Notes: generated from the letters alone by a model not told the origin. 5,856 nucleotides of DNA from Verrucomicrobiales bacterium (GCA_002705125.1 PAHQ01000008.1:15966-21821), one strand, 5' to 3'; counted from the stretch's first letter, positions 1-5,856 are shown. Made by a program: numbers and translations.

Positions 1-720
1 GAAGATAAGCATGTACGTGCCTTCTGGTTAGATGGCCGCATGATGAGCAAACCAAAGGGAAAAATGATGCTACGCAGTGCCATCTTAGAAGGTGATCAAA
101 TTAAAGAGGAAATTGTACTTGATGATGATGTATGCACTTGTTGTCCTACCTCTGCAATTCAATTGTTAAGGGGGCCGATAGTCGTCTACAGGGATCGTTC
201 TCCTCAAGAGATTCGTGATATTAGCTTTGTTCTTGGCAAAGATGGTAAGTGGTCTAAACCGACTTCACTTCAAGTAGATAACTGGCTCATGCCTGGCTGC
301 CCAGTTAATGGTGCAAGTATAGCTACTACAGGCAACCTTGTTGCAGTCAGTCGATTCACAGTAATCAATAATAAAGCACACGTCATTCTTCGATTGTTCA
401 AGGAGGGTCAAAATAAATCTGGGAAAGACATAGTGCTTGATAAAAACGCTCCAATTGGTCGTTCCACTACGGTTTGTACTGAAGACTCAATATACACTGT
501 ATGGATTGGATTTGATAAAAAACGATCTGTTTTGCGCATGGCTGAAGTTTCCTTAGCCGGAGAAATCAAACGAAATATGATACTCACTCCAATCGATGAG
601 AACCGTTCCAGCGGCATTCCCTGTGCAATTTTTATTAATGATTCCTTGTGGGTGAGTTGGACGGATTCAAATCAAATTAAACTAGGGCGGCTAAAGACTA
701 ATATTGAGATAAGCGGCTGA
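1..720 (+). CDS. Sialidase-like (BNR/Asp-box type) propeller protein, C-terminal part
   Basis: The frame is open from base 1, so the gene begins outside the window; 239 C-terminal residues are present and end at the TGA at 718-720. The visible protein is rich in short beta strands, as in six-bladed propellers of the sialidase superfamily, with degenerate Asp-box-like pieces such as GKDGKW. Three features stand out: a C-T-C-C-P-T cluster (codons at 133-150), the motif YRDRSPQEIRDI about 20 residues later, and MPGCPVNG further on. This combination recurs in proteins usually labelled exo-alpha-sialidase or hypothetical in PVC bacteria and Bacteroidota; I recognise the pattern from memory and have not searched it. 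True sialidase activity is not shown: the arginine triad and catalytic Tyr/Glu cannot be assigned in this fragment. An internal ATG at 40 is not a credible start, because the reading continues smoothly upstream with VRAFWLDGR. It lies 159 bases before the sulfatase on the same strand. Export is likely but the N-terminus is missing. Confidence 0.75.
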   Translation, partial: EDKHVRAFWLDGRMMSKPKGKMMLRSAILEGDQIKEEIVLDDDVCTCCPTSAIQLLRGPIVVYRDRSPQEIRDISFVLGKDGKWSKPTSLQVDNWLMPGCPVNGASIATTGNLVAVSRFTVINNKAHVILRLFKEGQNKSGKDIVLDKNAPIGRSTTVCTEDSIYTVWIGFDKKRSVLRMAEVSLAGEIKRNMILTPIDENRSSGIPCAIFINDSLWVSWTDSNQIKLGRLKTNIEISG

Positions 721-836
721 TACCAACAAAGCTAGACAAGATGAAGTGGCACTCTTAGTTTAGTAATCGGAGTTATAAAACCCTAGAAATCAGATTGTTC
801 AGACTTACCAATACGCGTTCCTAAAAACAAAGTTAT

Positions 837-849
837 GTTAGTGACTAAC
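837..849. promoter_or_regulatory. 13-bp perfect dyad upstream of the sulfatase gene (possible operator)
   Basis: GTTAGT-G-ACTAAC is a perfect inverted repeat with one central base, lying 30 bases before the sulfatase ATG. Its size and position would suit a small dimeric regulator, or it could form a weak 5-bp hairpin in the leader. The surrounding gap (721-879) shows no convincing -35/-10 pair and no strong terminator hairpin after the sialidase-like gene. A single 13-bp dyad can arise by chance in AT-rich DNA, so this is only a candidate. Confidence 0.2.
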
Positions 850-879
850 CAGACTAAGGGCTAAAATCAAACAAGCACT

Positions 880-2421
880 ATGAAAAATTCCAATCTTAAA
901 AGGACATTAATTCTTTTATTTTCTTTTCTATTAAACACTACGCTAGCGAGTGAAAAAAATCGAAAACCCAATATCATTTTTTTCTTAGTCGATGATCTCG
1001 GATGGAGTGATGTGGGCTGCTATGGAAGTGAATTCCATGAAACGCCAAACATTGATCGTTTAGCTAAAGAAGGAATACGGTTCGATAATGCATACTCTAC
1101 CTGTCATGTATGTTCTCCTAGCCGTGCCAGCATTCTAACTGGGAAATATCCAGCTCGAACCAATTTGACTGAATGGCTGAACGGCCGTCCAGAACGTAAC
1201 TTTGAAAAACTCCATAGTGCTAAAAAAATAATGTCATTGCCTGATGAGGAGATCACTTTAACAGAAACCTTAAAAAAACATGGGTATTCTACTGCTGATT
1301 TTGGAAAGGCACATTTGCGCAAAGATCCAAAATCATATGGTTTTGATGAAGCCATTACCGGCTGGGTGCGTTCCTATTACTATCCATTTTCAAAGCAATA
1401 TGAAAAAACTCTCCCCGCAAAAAAAGGAGATTACTATACTGATAAACTCACCGATGCAGCACTCGATTTTATTGAACGCAACAAGGATCGACCATTCTTT
1501 GTTCATCTGGAGCACTTTGCCGTTCACGATCCGATCCAAGGCCGCAAGGATCTTGTTGAAAAATATCAAAAAAAACTTGCTCAGATGCCTAAGCAGAAAG
1601 GTCCTGAATATATTCTAGAACCCAACCCTGACGGTCCATCAATTTCAAAAGATGAAATTCGTAAGCTGGAAAAAAACGACTCCCTAGAATTTCACCAAGA
1701 GAAACGCGTCTGGTGGGTAAAACAAAAACAAGATAATGTTGAGTTTGCCGGAATGCTCGAAGCAACAGATGAAAGCCTTGGGAGAATCCGAGCCAAACTT
1801 GATGAACTTGATTTGGCTGATAACACTATCGTAATCTTTACAGCTGATAACGGTGGGATGTCCGCTTCAAACCAATACAGAGGAATTAATCACTCTAGAA
1901 AACAACTTGATAGCCGATTCGCTTCATCAAATCTCCCTCTAAGAGGTGCAAAGGGCTGGAATTATGAGGGTGGTATAAGAGTCCCATTAGTTGTTTACTG
2001 GCCTGGAAATATTAAAGCCAATTCTACCTCTCACGCATTGGTTACTGGAACTGATTATTACCCGACACTACTCGGCATGCTAGGACTGCCACTACTACCT
2101 AATCAACATGTCGATGGAAAAAGCTTCGTGCCTGCCCTAAAGGGTAAAGATCACAACCGTGGAGCAATATACTGGCATTTCCCTCACTACAGTAACCACG
2201 GGTATCAGAGCCCAGGCGGAGCGATTCGTTTGGGTGACTACAAATTACTCGAATACTTTGAAAACGGAACAGTGCAACTATTCGACTTAAAAAAAGATCT
2301 TGGCGAAAAAAACGATATTTCAGAATCCAAACCTGAAATTACTAAGAAGCTTTTAAAAATGCTAAAAGATTGGCGAAGAGAAGTGGACGCAAAAATGCCT
2401 GTAGCTAAGACCGGTAGATAA
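880..2421 (+). CDS. Secreted family S1 sulfatase (arylsulfatase A type)
   Basis: This 513-residue protein is full length for a bacterial polysaccharide sulfatase, which hydrolyses sulfate esters on glycans in the periplasm or at the cell surface. Residues 1-23 form a signal peptide (KR, then a hydrophobic run ending in TTLA). The calcium-site aspartates D38-D39 lie in FLVDDLGWSD. The signature CSPSRASILTGKYPAR starts at Cys78, the residue converted to formylglycine. Further active-site blocks are GKAHL (K143, H145), HLEHFAVHDP (H216), the metal-binding DNGG (D323, N324) and RGAKGWNYEGGIRVP (K358, R367). The C-terminal subdomain ends with the usual GDYKLLEYFENG and LFDLKKD motifs. The pattern AYSTCHVCSPSR followed by LTEWLNG recalls SulfAtlas subfamily S1_16, but that assignment is from memory and the sulfated substrate cannot be read from the sequence. 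The GKAHL block has Ala where most relatives have Trp (GKWHLG). No good Shine-Dalgarno precedes the ATG; the nearest purine run (AAGGG, 856-860) is 19 bases away. No maturase gene lies in the window. Confidence 0.95.
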   Translation: MKNSNLKRTLILLFSFLLNTTLASEKNRKPNIIFFLVDDLGWSDVGCYGSEFHETPNIDRLAKEGIRFDNAYSTCHVCSPSRASILTGKYPARTNLTEWLNGRPERNFEKLHSAKKIMSLPDEEITLTETLKKHGYSTADFGKAHLRKDPKSYGFDEAITGWVRSYYYPFSKQYEKTLPAKKGDYYTDKLTDAALDFIERNKDRPFFVHLEHFAVHDPIQGRKDLVEKYQKKLAQMPKQKGPEYILEPNPDGPSISKDEIRKLEKNDSLEFHQEKRVWWVKQKQDNVEFAGMLEATDESLGRIRAKLDELDLADNTIVIFTADNGGMSASNQYRGINHSRKQLDSRFASSNLPLRGAKGWNYEGGIRVPLVVYWPGNIKANSTSHALVTGTDYYPTLLGMLGLPLLPNQHVDGKSFVPALKGKDHNRGAIYWHFPHYSNHGYQSPGGAIRLGDYKLLEYFENGTVQLFDLKKDLGEKNDISESKPEITKKLLKMLKDWRREVDAKMPVAKTGR

Positions 2422-2468
2422 TAACAAATAAAACCTGTTGGCACATTCTTAGAATAAATTTAATTCTC
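2422..2468. other. Convergent intergenic gap
   Basis: These 47 bases separate the 3' ends of the plus-strand sulfatase and the minus-strand DUF1080 gene. They hold only weak AT-rich dyads (ATTCTTAGAAT at 2445-2455, and AGAAT/ATTCT arms at 2451-2455 and 2463-2467). There is no GC-rich hairpin with a T-tract, so no intrinsic terminator can be called. Transcripts from the two strands may overlap or end by another mechanism. Confidence 0.4.
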
Positions 2469-3242
2469 CTAATCTAAAGGCAGTAACTCTACCTTACGAA
2501 ATTCGCAGGAATGGCTCTCACTCTGCAAAGAGATCGTTCCGCTTTCTAACTTCGTACCGTCGTCTAAATGAGGATGTTGATACTCAAGAACTACTTTCCC
2601 GTCGACGATGTGTTTGAAGCTTTTTGATCCATCCACAATTACTTCTGCAGTCACCCACTGGTCGCCGTGGTATGTTTTTGATTTGGAATTAATGCAGTGC
2701 CTCTTCAAAGCCTTCTCGTTCATCATGACGTCTGTCCCCGGTGTACACAAATTGAGAGTTGTGCGGTTTCCCTCTCCACTGCCTCCCAGCAATTGTACTT
2801 CAATCGAATTTGGGAAATCTTGATCGACTTTCATCGTTTTGGGGTCTTGGCCGTGAAGCATGAGTCCACTATTACGGTAAGCCCATCCTGGGCCACCTTT
2901 TAATTGTTCTCCAAGAAAACGATATTCTACACGAAGTCGGTAACGAGAATACGGAGTTTTGTAAAATAGGTGACCAAAGGTTTGCTTAAACTCATCGTAT
3001 TTTTCGTAGTTGACTTTGATCGCTCCGTCAGCAACACGAAAAGTTTTGCGCTTATCTTCGCCTAATTTTTCGTAACGAATTTTTGGTGTCCAGCCTGTTA
3101 GATCTTTACCATTAAATAGTTGAATCCAATTTTCTTTTTTTGCTTCTTCTTTAACGAATTGAACTTCCTCATTCGCAGCTACATTAAAATTGAAAAGAAA
3201 ACTGCTAACAGCTATGAGTGAAAAAAATTTGAATTGATTCAT
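2469..3242 (-). CDS. Secreted DUF1080 / 3-keto-disaccharide hydrolase family protein
   Basis: This is the last gene of the leftward operon and encodes 257 residues. Residues 1-23 are a signal peptide (MNQFKFF, hydrophobic core, NVAA). The rest is one DUF1080 domain (Pfam PF06439, a concanavalin-like jelly roll): NWIQLFNGKDLTGW at 38-51, F68-RVADGAIKVNY, the RLRVEYRF strand at 102-109, NSGLMLHGQ at 124-132, FPNSIEVQLLGG at 143-154, and a C-terminal GTISLQSESHSCEFRKVEL. The family is very abundant in PVC bacteria. Some members cleave 3-keto-glycosides, others have unknown substrates, so the reaction here is inferred. A longer reading from an ATG at 3344 adds 34 residues with no signal-peptide character and overlaps the upstream ThuA gene. 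The chosen ATG restores a clean signal peptide and has the purine run AAAGAG four bases upstream. The 19-base gap from the preceding stop supports cotranscription. Confidence 0.9.
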   Translation of the reverse strand: MNQFKFFSLIAVSSFLFNFNVAANEEVQFVKEEAKKENWIQLFNGKDLTGWTPKIRYEKLGEDKRKTFRVADGAIKVNYEKYDEFKQTFGHLFYKTPYSRYRLRVEYRFLGEQLKGGPGWAYRNSGLMLHGQDPKTMKVDQDFPNSIEVQLLGGSGEGNRTTLNLCTPGTDVMMNEKALKRHCINSKSKTYHGDQWVTAEVIVDGSKSFKHIVDGKVVLEYQHPHLDDGTKLESGTISLQSESHSCEFRKVELLPLD

Positions 3243-3246
3243 ATGG

Positions 3247-3252
3247 CTCTTT
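3247..3252 (-). promoter_or_regulatory. Weak ribosome binding site deciding the DUF1080 start
   Basis: On the minus strand the bases read AAAGAG, then CCAT, then ATG, giving a partial Shine-Dalgarno with 4-base spacing. It lies inside the 19-base gap after the upstream ThuA-like gene. Together with the signal peptide it favours the start at 3242 over the upstream ATG at 3344. Confidence 0.4.
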
Positions 3253-3261
3253 TTATTGCTT

Positions 3262-4122
3262 TTACTGGCTATTCTTAACCGGATTTGGCTTTGATGGAAC
3301 CCCTTTCTTAGGTATTTCAACATGAGCAGTCCAGGCAATAGCATTAAGAATTAGAGTACGCCAATCTTTACTATCCCAAGTATGGTGATAATGAGCACCA
3401 GTGGTTCCAAAACCACGACCTTTGCCGTTTGGGCGTTCGTAAGCCCAACCAATATGTTGAATTTTTCCTTCTGCCATAGCTTTACGTACATGTGGGTTAT
3501 TAGAGTGTGGACCATCTTTACGCTTCATAGTGCTCTGGGGAGGGTGGGCTGAAAGAATGGGTGTAACGCCCTTCATTTCTGGCTGGAAACGCATATGGTA
3601 GTACCATTCATCATCTTGAGTAAAAGGTTTCACACCACGGGTGATAGGATGCTCTGGTAACGATTTAATCTCAGCAATCCAGTGCGGATTAACAGACCAA
3701 TGAGTTTCAAAATATCCACCCGTAGCCTTTAGCATAAGGTCTCCTGACCGTCCTTTTGGAACCTCAACTGCATAATGCATACAAACGACTCCAACGCCTT
3801 CATCAATAAGATTTTCGAACTGATCAAGATTTTTCATAACGAGGTGACCACCTCCACCATTACAAAAAATAACAACGCAATCGGCGCCTTCGAAGGCCTT
3901 GGCATCGGAGGGCCAACCCTTGTGGAGTGATGTTTCAAATCCCAAACCACTCTCTTCGAGAGCTTTAGCAAGAAGCGCATTACCTCCTTCATGGGCGTGA
4001 GTTTTGGAGTTCTTTCCTCCATCAGCAAGAAAAACGATCTTTTTCTTTTCCTCAGCAAGGACGATATTTGTTAAAGCCATCACTGCTGTAACTGTGACTA
4101 TCAAGGTACTTAGAAATTTCAT
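3262..4122 (-). CDS. Secreted ThuA-like protein, second gene of operon
   Basis: The 286-residue product has a signal peptide (residues 1-23, ending IVLA) and one ThuA-like domain (Pfam PF06283, a class I glutamine-amidotransferase-like fold without the glutaminase role). Visible blocks are KKIVFLADGGKNSKTHAHEGG (core strand 1 and the loop with H42 and H44), GADCVVIFCNGGGGH (79-93), GVGVVCMHYAVEVP (109-122, where C114 and H116 sit at the position of the nucleophile elbow), HPITRG (158-163), DDEWYYHMRF (170-179) and GTTGAHYHHTWDSKDWRTLILNAIAWTA near the C-terminus. In rhizobia, thuA acts with the oxidoreductase thuB in use of trehalose through 3-keto derivatives; its exact reaction is poorly settled. 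The strong conservation of His, Glu and Gly suggests a catalytic or metal-binding sugar protein. No Shine-Dalgarno is visible in the 26-base gap after the upstream gene, which suggests coupled or leaderless-like initiation. It differs clearly from its neighbour, so this is not a recent tandem duplication. Confidence 0.9.
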   Translation of the reverse strand: MKFLSTLIVTVTAVMALTNIVLAEEKKKIVFLADGGKNSKTHAHEGGNALLAKALEESGLGFETSLHKGWPSDAKAFEGADCVVIFCNGGGGHLVMKNLDQFENLIDEGVGVVCMHYAVEVPKGRSGDLMLKATGGYFETHWSVNPHWIAEIKSLPEHPITRGVKPFTQDDEWYYHMRFQPEMKGVTPILSAHPPQSTMKRKDGPHSNNPHVRKAMAEGKIQHIGWAYERPNGKGRGFGTTGAHYHHTWDSKDWRTLILNAIAWTAHVEIPKKGVPSKPNPVKNSQ

Positions 4123-4148
4123 AATATGATAATTTAAGTTCTAAAGAC

Positions 4149-5072
4149 TTAGTTTGCTGGGTATGACTTGATATCTTTTGTGTCTCTAGAGGCAGCGCTA
4201 TCAACTGGAAGGGTTTCAGAAGAAACTGGTGGATAAGTAACTTTTCCAGTAGCCGCCCATTCGGTGCCACGAATAAGGGTCTCTTGAAAAGCAATACCAA
4301 GCATTGATTTACTGTCGTGTCCCATAACAGTATGAAAAATTCGTCCCTCTCCGTAAGTAATAGTCATAAGGACTGGCTCGTGGCGCTCTGATCCGCCTTT
4401 AGCTAAGGCAGTCGCAAGTATCTTCATGTTTGCTCCAGGACCACGCAAGCGATCGTACAGTTCTTCTTTTGCCTGAAGAAATTCAGTTGGTAAACCCTTA
4501 GTTATCGGATGATCTTTTTCGCGAACATCAACCTTGTACTCCAAAGGCCGGCCATGAGAACCACCACGACCCTTTGATTCGTCTCGGACCACCTTGCCGT
4601 CTTTCCAGTAAATGTAAGGTCCATGTTTTTCGTTACGCCCTCCCCAGCCACCTAGACCAATCATCTCATTATACTCCTTCCAATTAGGAAAAGAATTATC
4701 AGCAGCATGAACAACTACAAGGTTGCCACCTTCTTTTATGTATTTAACAAAATTTGACTTGGTCTTTTCCGTCCATGAATCACCATTATAATTAGAAAGG
4801 ATAACATGATACTTGGTAAAGTCTGGACTAAATTCAGCGACCCGACTTTTAGTCACAGTAGCGCGTTCAATGGCGAACTTTCCAGTTGCTTCGAGTGTTT
4901 CTATCATAACTGGAGAACATCTTACCCAGTCGTGGTTATTCTGACCGTCAATCAGAAGAACATTGATCTTTCCAGACTGTTTGGTCTCTTCTGCAGTCAA
5001 TAAATTGATTGCACCTAAGGTTAAAAGTAAAAAGATGAATGGAAAAACTTTATTAATTTGAGATTTTTTCAT
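4149..5072 (-). CDS. Secreted ThuA-like protein, first gene of operon
   Basis: This 307-residue protein is the promoter-proximal gene of the leftward operon. Residues 1-27 form a signal peptide (MKKSQINK, hydrophobic core, LLTA). The ThuA domain follows: KINVLLIDGQNNHDW (35-49), YHVILSNYNGDSW (88-100), EGGNLVVVHAADNSFPNW (114-131) with H122 at the strand end, MIGLGGWGGRNEKHGPY (137-153), DHPITKGLP (187-195), EELYDRLRGPG (203-213) and VLMTITYGEGRIFHTVMGHD (234-253). This is the common secreted form with the IGLGGWGGRNE loop, which the second ThuA gene lacks. Its role is probably in periplasmic sugar handling, inferred from rhizobial thuA and from the DUF1080 gene downstream. A short tail after residue 280 (TYPPVSSETLP onward) has no recognisable motif. 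The purine run AAGAGG upstream (complement of 5089-5094) is 16 bases from the ATG, too far for a normal ribosome site. Confidence 0.92.
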   Translation of the reverse strand: MKKSQINKVFPFIFLLLTLGAINLLTAEETKQSGKINVLLIDGQNNHDWVRCSPVMIETLEATGKFAIERATVTKSRVAEFSPDFTKYHVILSNYNGDSWTEKTKSNFVKYIKEGGNLVVVHAADNSFPNWKEYNEMIGLGGWGGRNEKHGPYIYWKDGKVVRDESKGRGGSHGRPLEYKVDVREKDHPITKGLPTEFLQAKEELYDRLRGPGANMKILATALAKGGSERHEPVLMTITYGEGRIFHTVMGHDSKSMLGIAFQETLIRGTEWAATGKVTYPPVSSETLPVDSAASRDTKDIKSYPAN

Positions 5073-5099
5073 GGCAAAAATCGTAAAACCTCTTGGATT

Positions 5100-5136
5100 T
5101 TAATGCAAGTAAATTGCAAATAACTTAATGCTAAGT
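5100..5136. repeat. Imperfect direct repeat with overlapping dyad upstream of the ThuA operon
   Basis: TTAATGCAAGT (5100-5110) and TTAATGCTAAGT (5125-5136) are near-identical copies whose starts lie 25 bases apart. The second copy overlaps the dyad ACTTA-atgc-TAAGT (5123-5136). They sit 28-64 bases before the first ThuA start, where an activator or repressor of the leftward operon could bind. On the minus strand a TTGACT box (5134-5139) overlaps the second copy, but no good -10 box lies 16-18 bases after it. The remaining gap to 5221 is plain AT-rich sequence with nothing else recognisable. Confidence 0.25.
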
Positions 5137-5221
5137 CAAAAGCCTATGCTCGTTATCTAATATTTTTTTCTTTTGTATTTTGGTGCTGGTAAACAAATTA
5201 ATGATTTTATCATTTGAAATA

Positions 5222-5455
5222 ATGAATACATTTATATTTAAAATCATTACTTCATTTACAATGCTCTTCGTTTGCCAAATTTTATTAATAACTGATAATG
5301 AACAAGTAAAGAAACCTCTTTTCTGTTTTGGCATCCTAACTGACTGTCAATACAGTAAAAAAATAAGTAATGTTAGGAACTATAACCTTTCACCTAAAAG
5401 ACTCCGTTTTTGTCTAGAGGGTTATGATAAGACAGGAAATTTATTGAGAGCATAG
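5222..5455 (+). pseudogene. Probable N-terminal remnant of a metallophosphoesterase
   Basis: A 77-residue reading begins MNTFIFKIITSFTMLFVCQ, which resembles a signal peptide, and continues with FCFGILTDCQYS (34-45), then R52-N-Y and SPKRLRFCLEGYDKTG (57-72). The D-x-Q-Y motif (D41, Q43, Y44) followed by R-x-Y and a Ser/Leu helix fits the first metal-binding block of calcineurin-like phosphoesterases of the ADP-ribose/CDP-alcohol diphosphatase type. Those enzymes are roughly 300 residues long and need several later His/Asp/Asn motifs, none of which follows here. The reading stops at TAG (5453-5455), and the next gene begins at once. I read it as a stump left by a deletion or insertion. It could instead be a short functional peptide or a chance similarity. 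An in-frame ATG at 5180 would lengthen it by 14 residues but spoils the signal peptide. No ribosome binding site is visible. Confidence 0.5.
5446..5450 (+). promoter_or_regulatory. Possible ribosome binding site of the GH71/99-like gene
   Basis: GAGAG lies five bases before the ATG at 5456 and falls within the last codons of the upstream remnant. It is a partial Shine-Dalgarno at normal spacing. If real, it suggests that the remnant's final residues are actually the native leader of the hydrolase gene. Confidence 0.35.
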
Positions 5456-5856
5456 ATGCGATATTTATTATTATTGTTATTATTCTCAAACGCCTCTATT
5501 TCGGCTTCGGACAGTACCATTAAGTCAAAGTCCATCATGGTTCATTACATGCCATGGTACGCCTCAAAACCTATTAGCGGTCAATGGGGATGGCACTGGA
5601 CTATGAACCATTTCAAGCCAGACAAACAAGAACTCGCCTCACATTACAGACCTTTGATCGGAGCCTATGACTCAAATGATCCAGATTTACTGGAGTGTCA
5701 GGTTCTCCTTATGAAATTTTCTGGTATCAATGGAGTCATTATTGACTGGTATGGCAAAGAGAATTTCCGAGACTACTCAGACATTCATCGAAATTCACTA
5801 AGCCTAATTAAATACATTAAAAAAGCAGGGCTTCATTTTGCTATTTGTTATGAAGA
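5456..5856 (+). CDS. GH71/99-like glycoside hydrolase, N-terminal part
   Basis: The first 133 residues are present; the gene leaves the window at the right edge. Residues 1-17 are a signal peptide (MRY, a run of six leucines from TTA/TTG codons, ending SISA). The mature part opens with IMVHYMPWY (27-35) and GQWGWHWTMN (42-51), then HYRPLIGAYDSNDPDLLE (63-80), the beta strand GINGVIIDWYG (90-100), and KKAGLHFAICYE at the edge. These match the first strands of the (beta/alpha)8 barrel in bacterial proteins annotated as glycoside hydrolase family 71/99-like. Characterised GH99 enzymes are endo-alpha-mannosidases and endo-alpha-mannanases, but this group is distant and its substrate is unknown. 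The catalytic glutamates of GH99 lie further on and cannot be checked here. The ATG directly follows the TAG of the remnant in the same frame. The intact signal peptide makes this start secure, and GAGAG five bases upstream may serve as ribosome site. Confidence 0.82.
   Translation, partial: MRYLLLLLLFSNASISASDSTIKSKSIMVHYMPWYASKPISGQWGWHWTMNHFKPDKQELASHYRPLIGAYDSNDPDLLECQVLLMKFSGINGVIIDWYGKENFRDYSDIHRNSLSLIKYIKKAGLHFAICYE

Noticed and set aside
1280..1618. 112-codon plus-strand open frame inside the sulfatase gene
   Set aside because: It lies fully within the sulfatase in another frame and shows no domain-like pattern; the sulfatase reading carries all the motifs.
2445..2467. Intrinsic terminator between the converging genes
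   Set aside because: The dyads are short, AT-only in large part and have no following T-tract, so a stable hairpin is not expected.
3243..3344. Longer N-terminus for the DUF1080 protein starting at the ATG ending at 3344
   Set aside because: The extra 34 residues are basic and unlike a signal peptide, overlap the 3' end of the ThuA gene, and push the real signal peptide inside the protein.
5111..5139. Sigma70 promoter for the ThuA operon using TTGACT as the -35 box
   Set aside because: The -35 resemblance is good, but no TATAAT-like hexamer lies 16-18 bases downstream on the minus strand.
5131..5334. 67-codon minus-strand open frame overlapping the phosphoesterase remnant
   Set aside because: It is AT-rich with a low-complexity Lys/Ile/Asn composition, shows no motif, and lies opposite the better-supported plus-strand reading.
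5180..5856. Stop-codon readthrough making one phosphoesterase-GH99 fusion protein
   Set aside because: The two readings share a frame and are split only by TAG, but a complete signal peptide begins right after the stop, which makes no sense inside a fusion.

Overview
The window is an AT-rich stretch of bacterial DNA, densely packed with genes for secreted proteins that handle carbohydrates. The combination of a family S1 sulfatase, two ThuA-like proteins, a DUF1080 protein, a Cys-rich sialidase-like propeller and a GH71/99-like hydrolase is typical of the PVC group (Verrucomicrobiota, Lentisphaerota, Planctomycetota). It is also seen in some marine Bacteroidota. The low GC content would suit a Lentisphaera-like organism or a low-GC marine verrucomicrobium. 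This placement is inferred from gene content; no phylogenetic marker is present. Ribosome binding sites are weak or absent, so start sites were chosen mainly from signal peptides.

Layout. (1) Positions 1-720, plus strand: the C-terminal 239 residues of a sialidase-like (BNR/Asp-box type) protein, cut by the left edge. (2) Positions 880-2421, plus strand: a complete exported sulfatase with an intact CSPSR formylglycine motif. (3) Positions 2469-5072, minus strand: a compact three-gene operon transcribed leftward. Its order is ThuA-like protein (4149-5072), a second and quite different ThuA-like protein (3262-4122), then a DUF1080 / 3-keto-disaccharide hydrolase family protein (2469-3242). Gaps are only 26 and 19 bases, and all three products carry signal peptides. 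(4) Positions 5222-5455, plus strand: a short ORF that looks like the N-terminal stump of a metallophosphoesterase. (5) Positions 5456-5856, plus strand: the start of a GH71/99-like glycoside hydrolase, running off the right edge. Its ATG follows the stump's stop codon directly and in the same frame.

How they may work together (inference). The region looks like part of a glycan-degradation locus for a sulfated polysaccharide or glycoprotein glycan. The sulfatase would remove sulfate esters and the GH99-like enzyme would cleave the backbone or side chains. The ThuA/ThuA/DUF1080 operon would process oxidised (3-keto) sugars in the periplasm, as suggested by the thuAB trehalose pathway and by DUF1080 family members with 3-keto-glycoside activity. 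No transporter, sugar oxidoreductase, sulfatase-maturing enzyme or regulator lies within the window, so the pathway cannot be closed from this sequence. No RNA genes, CRISPR arrays, insertion sequences or attachment sites were seen.
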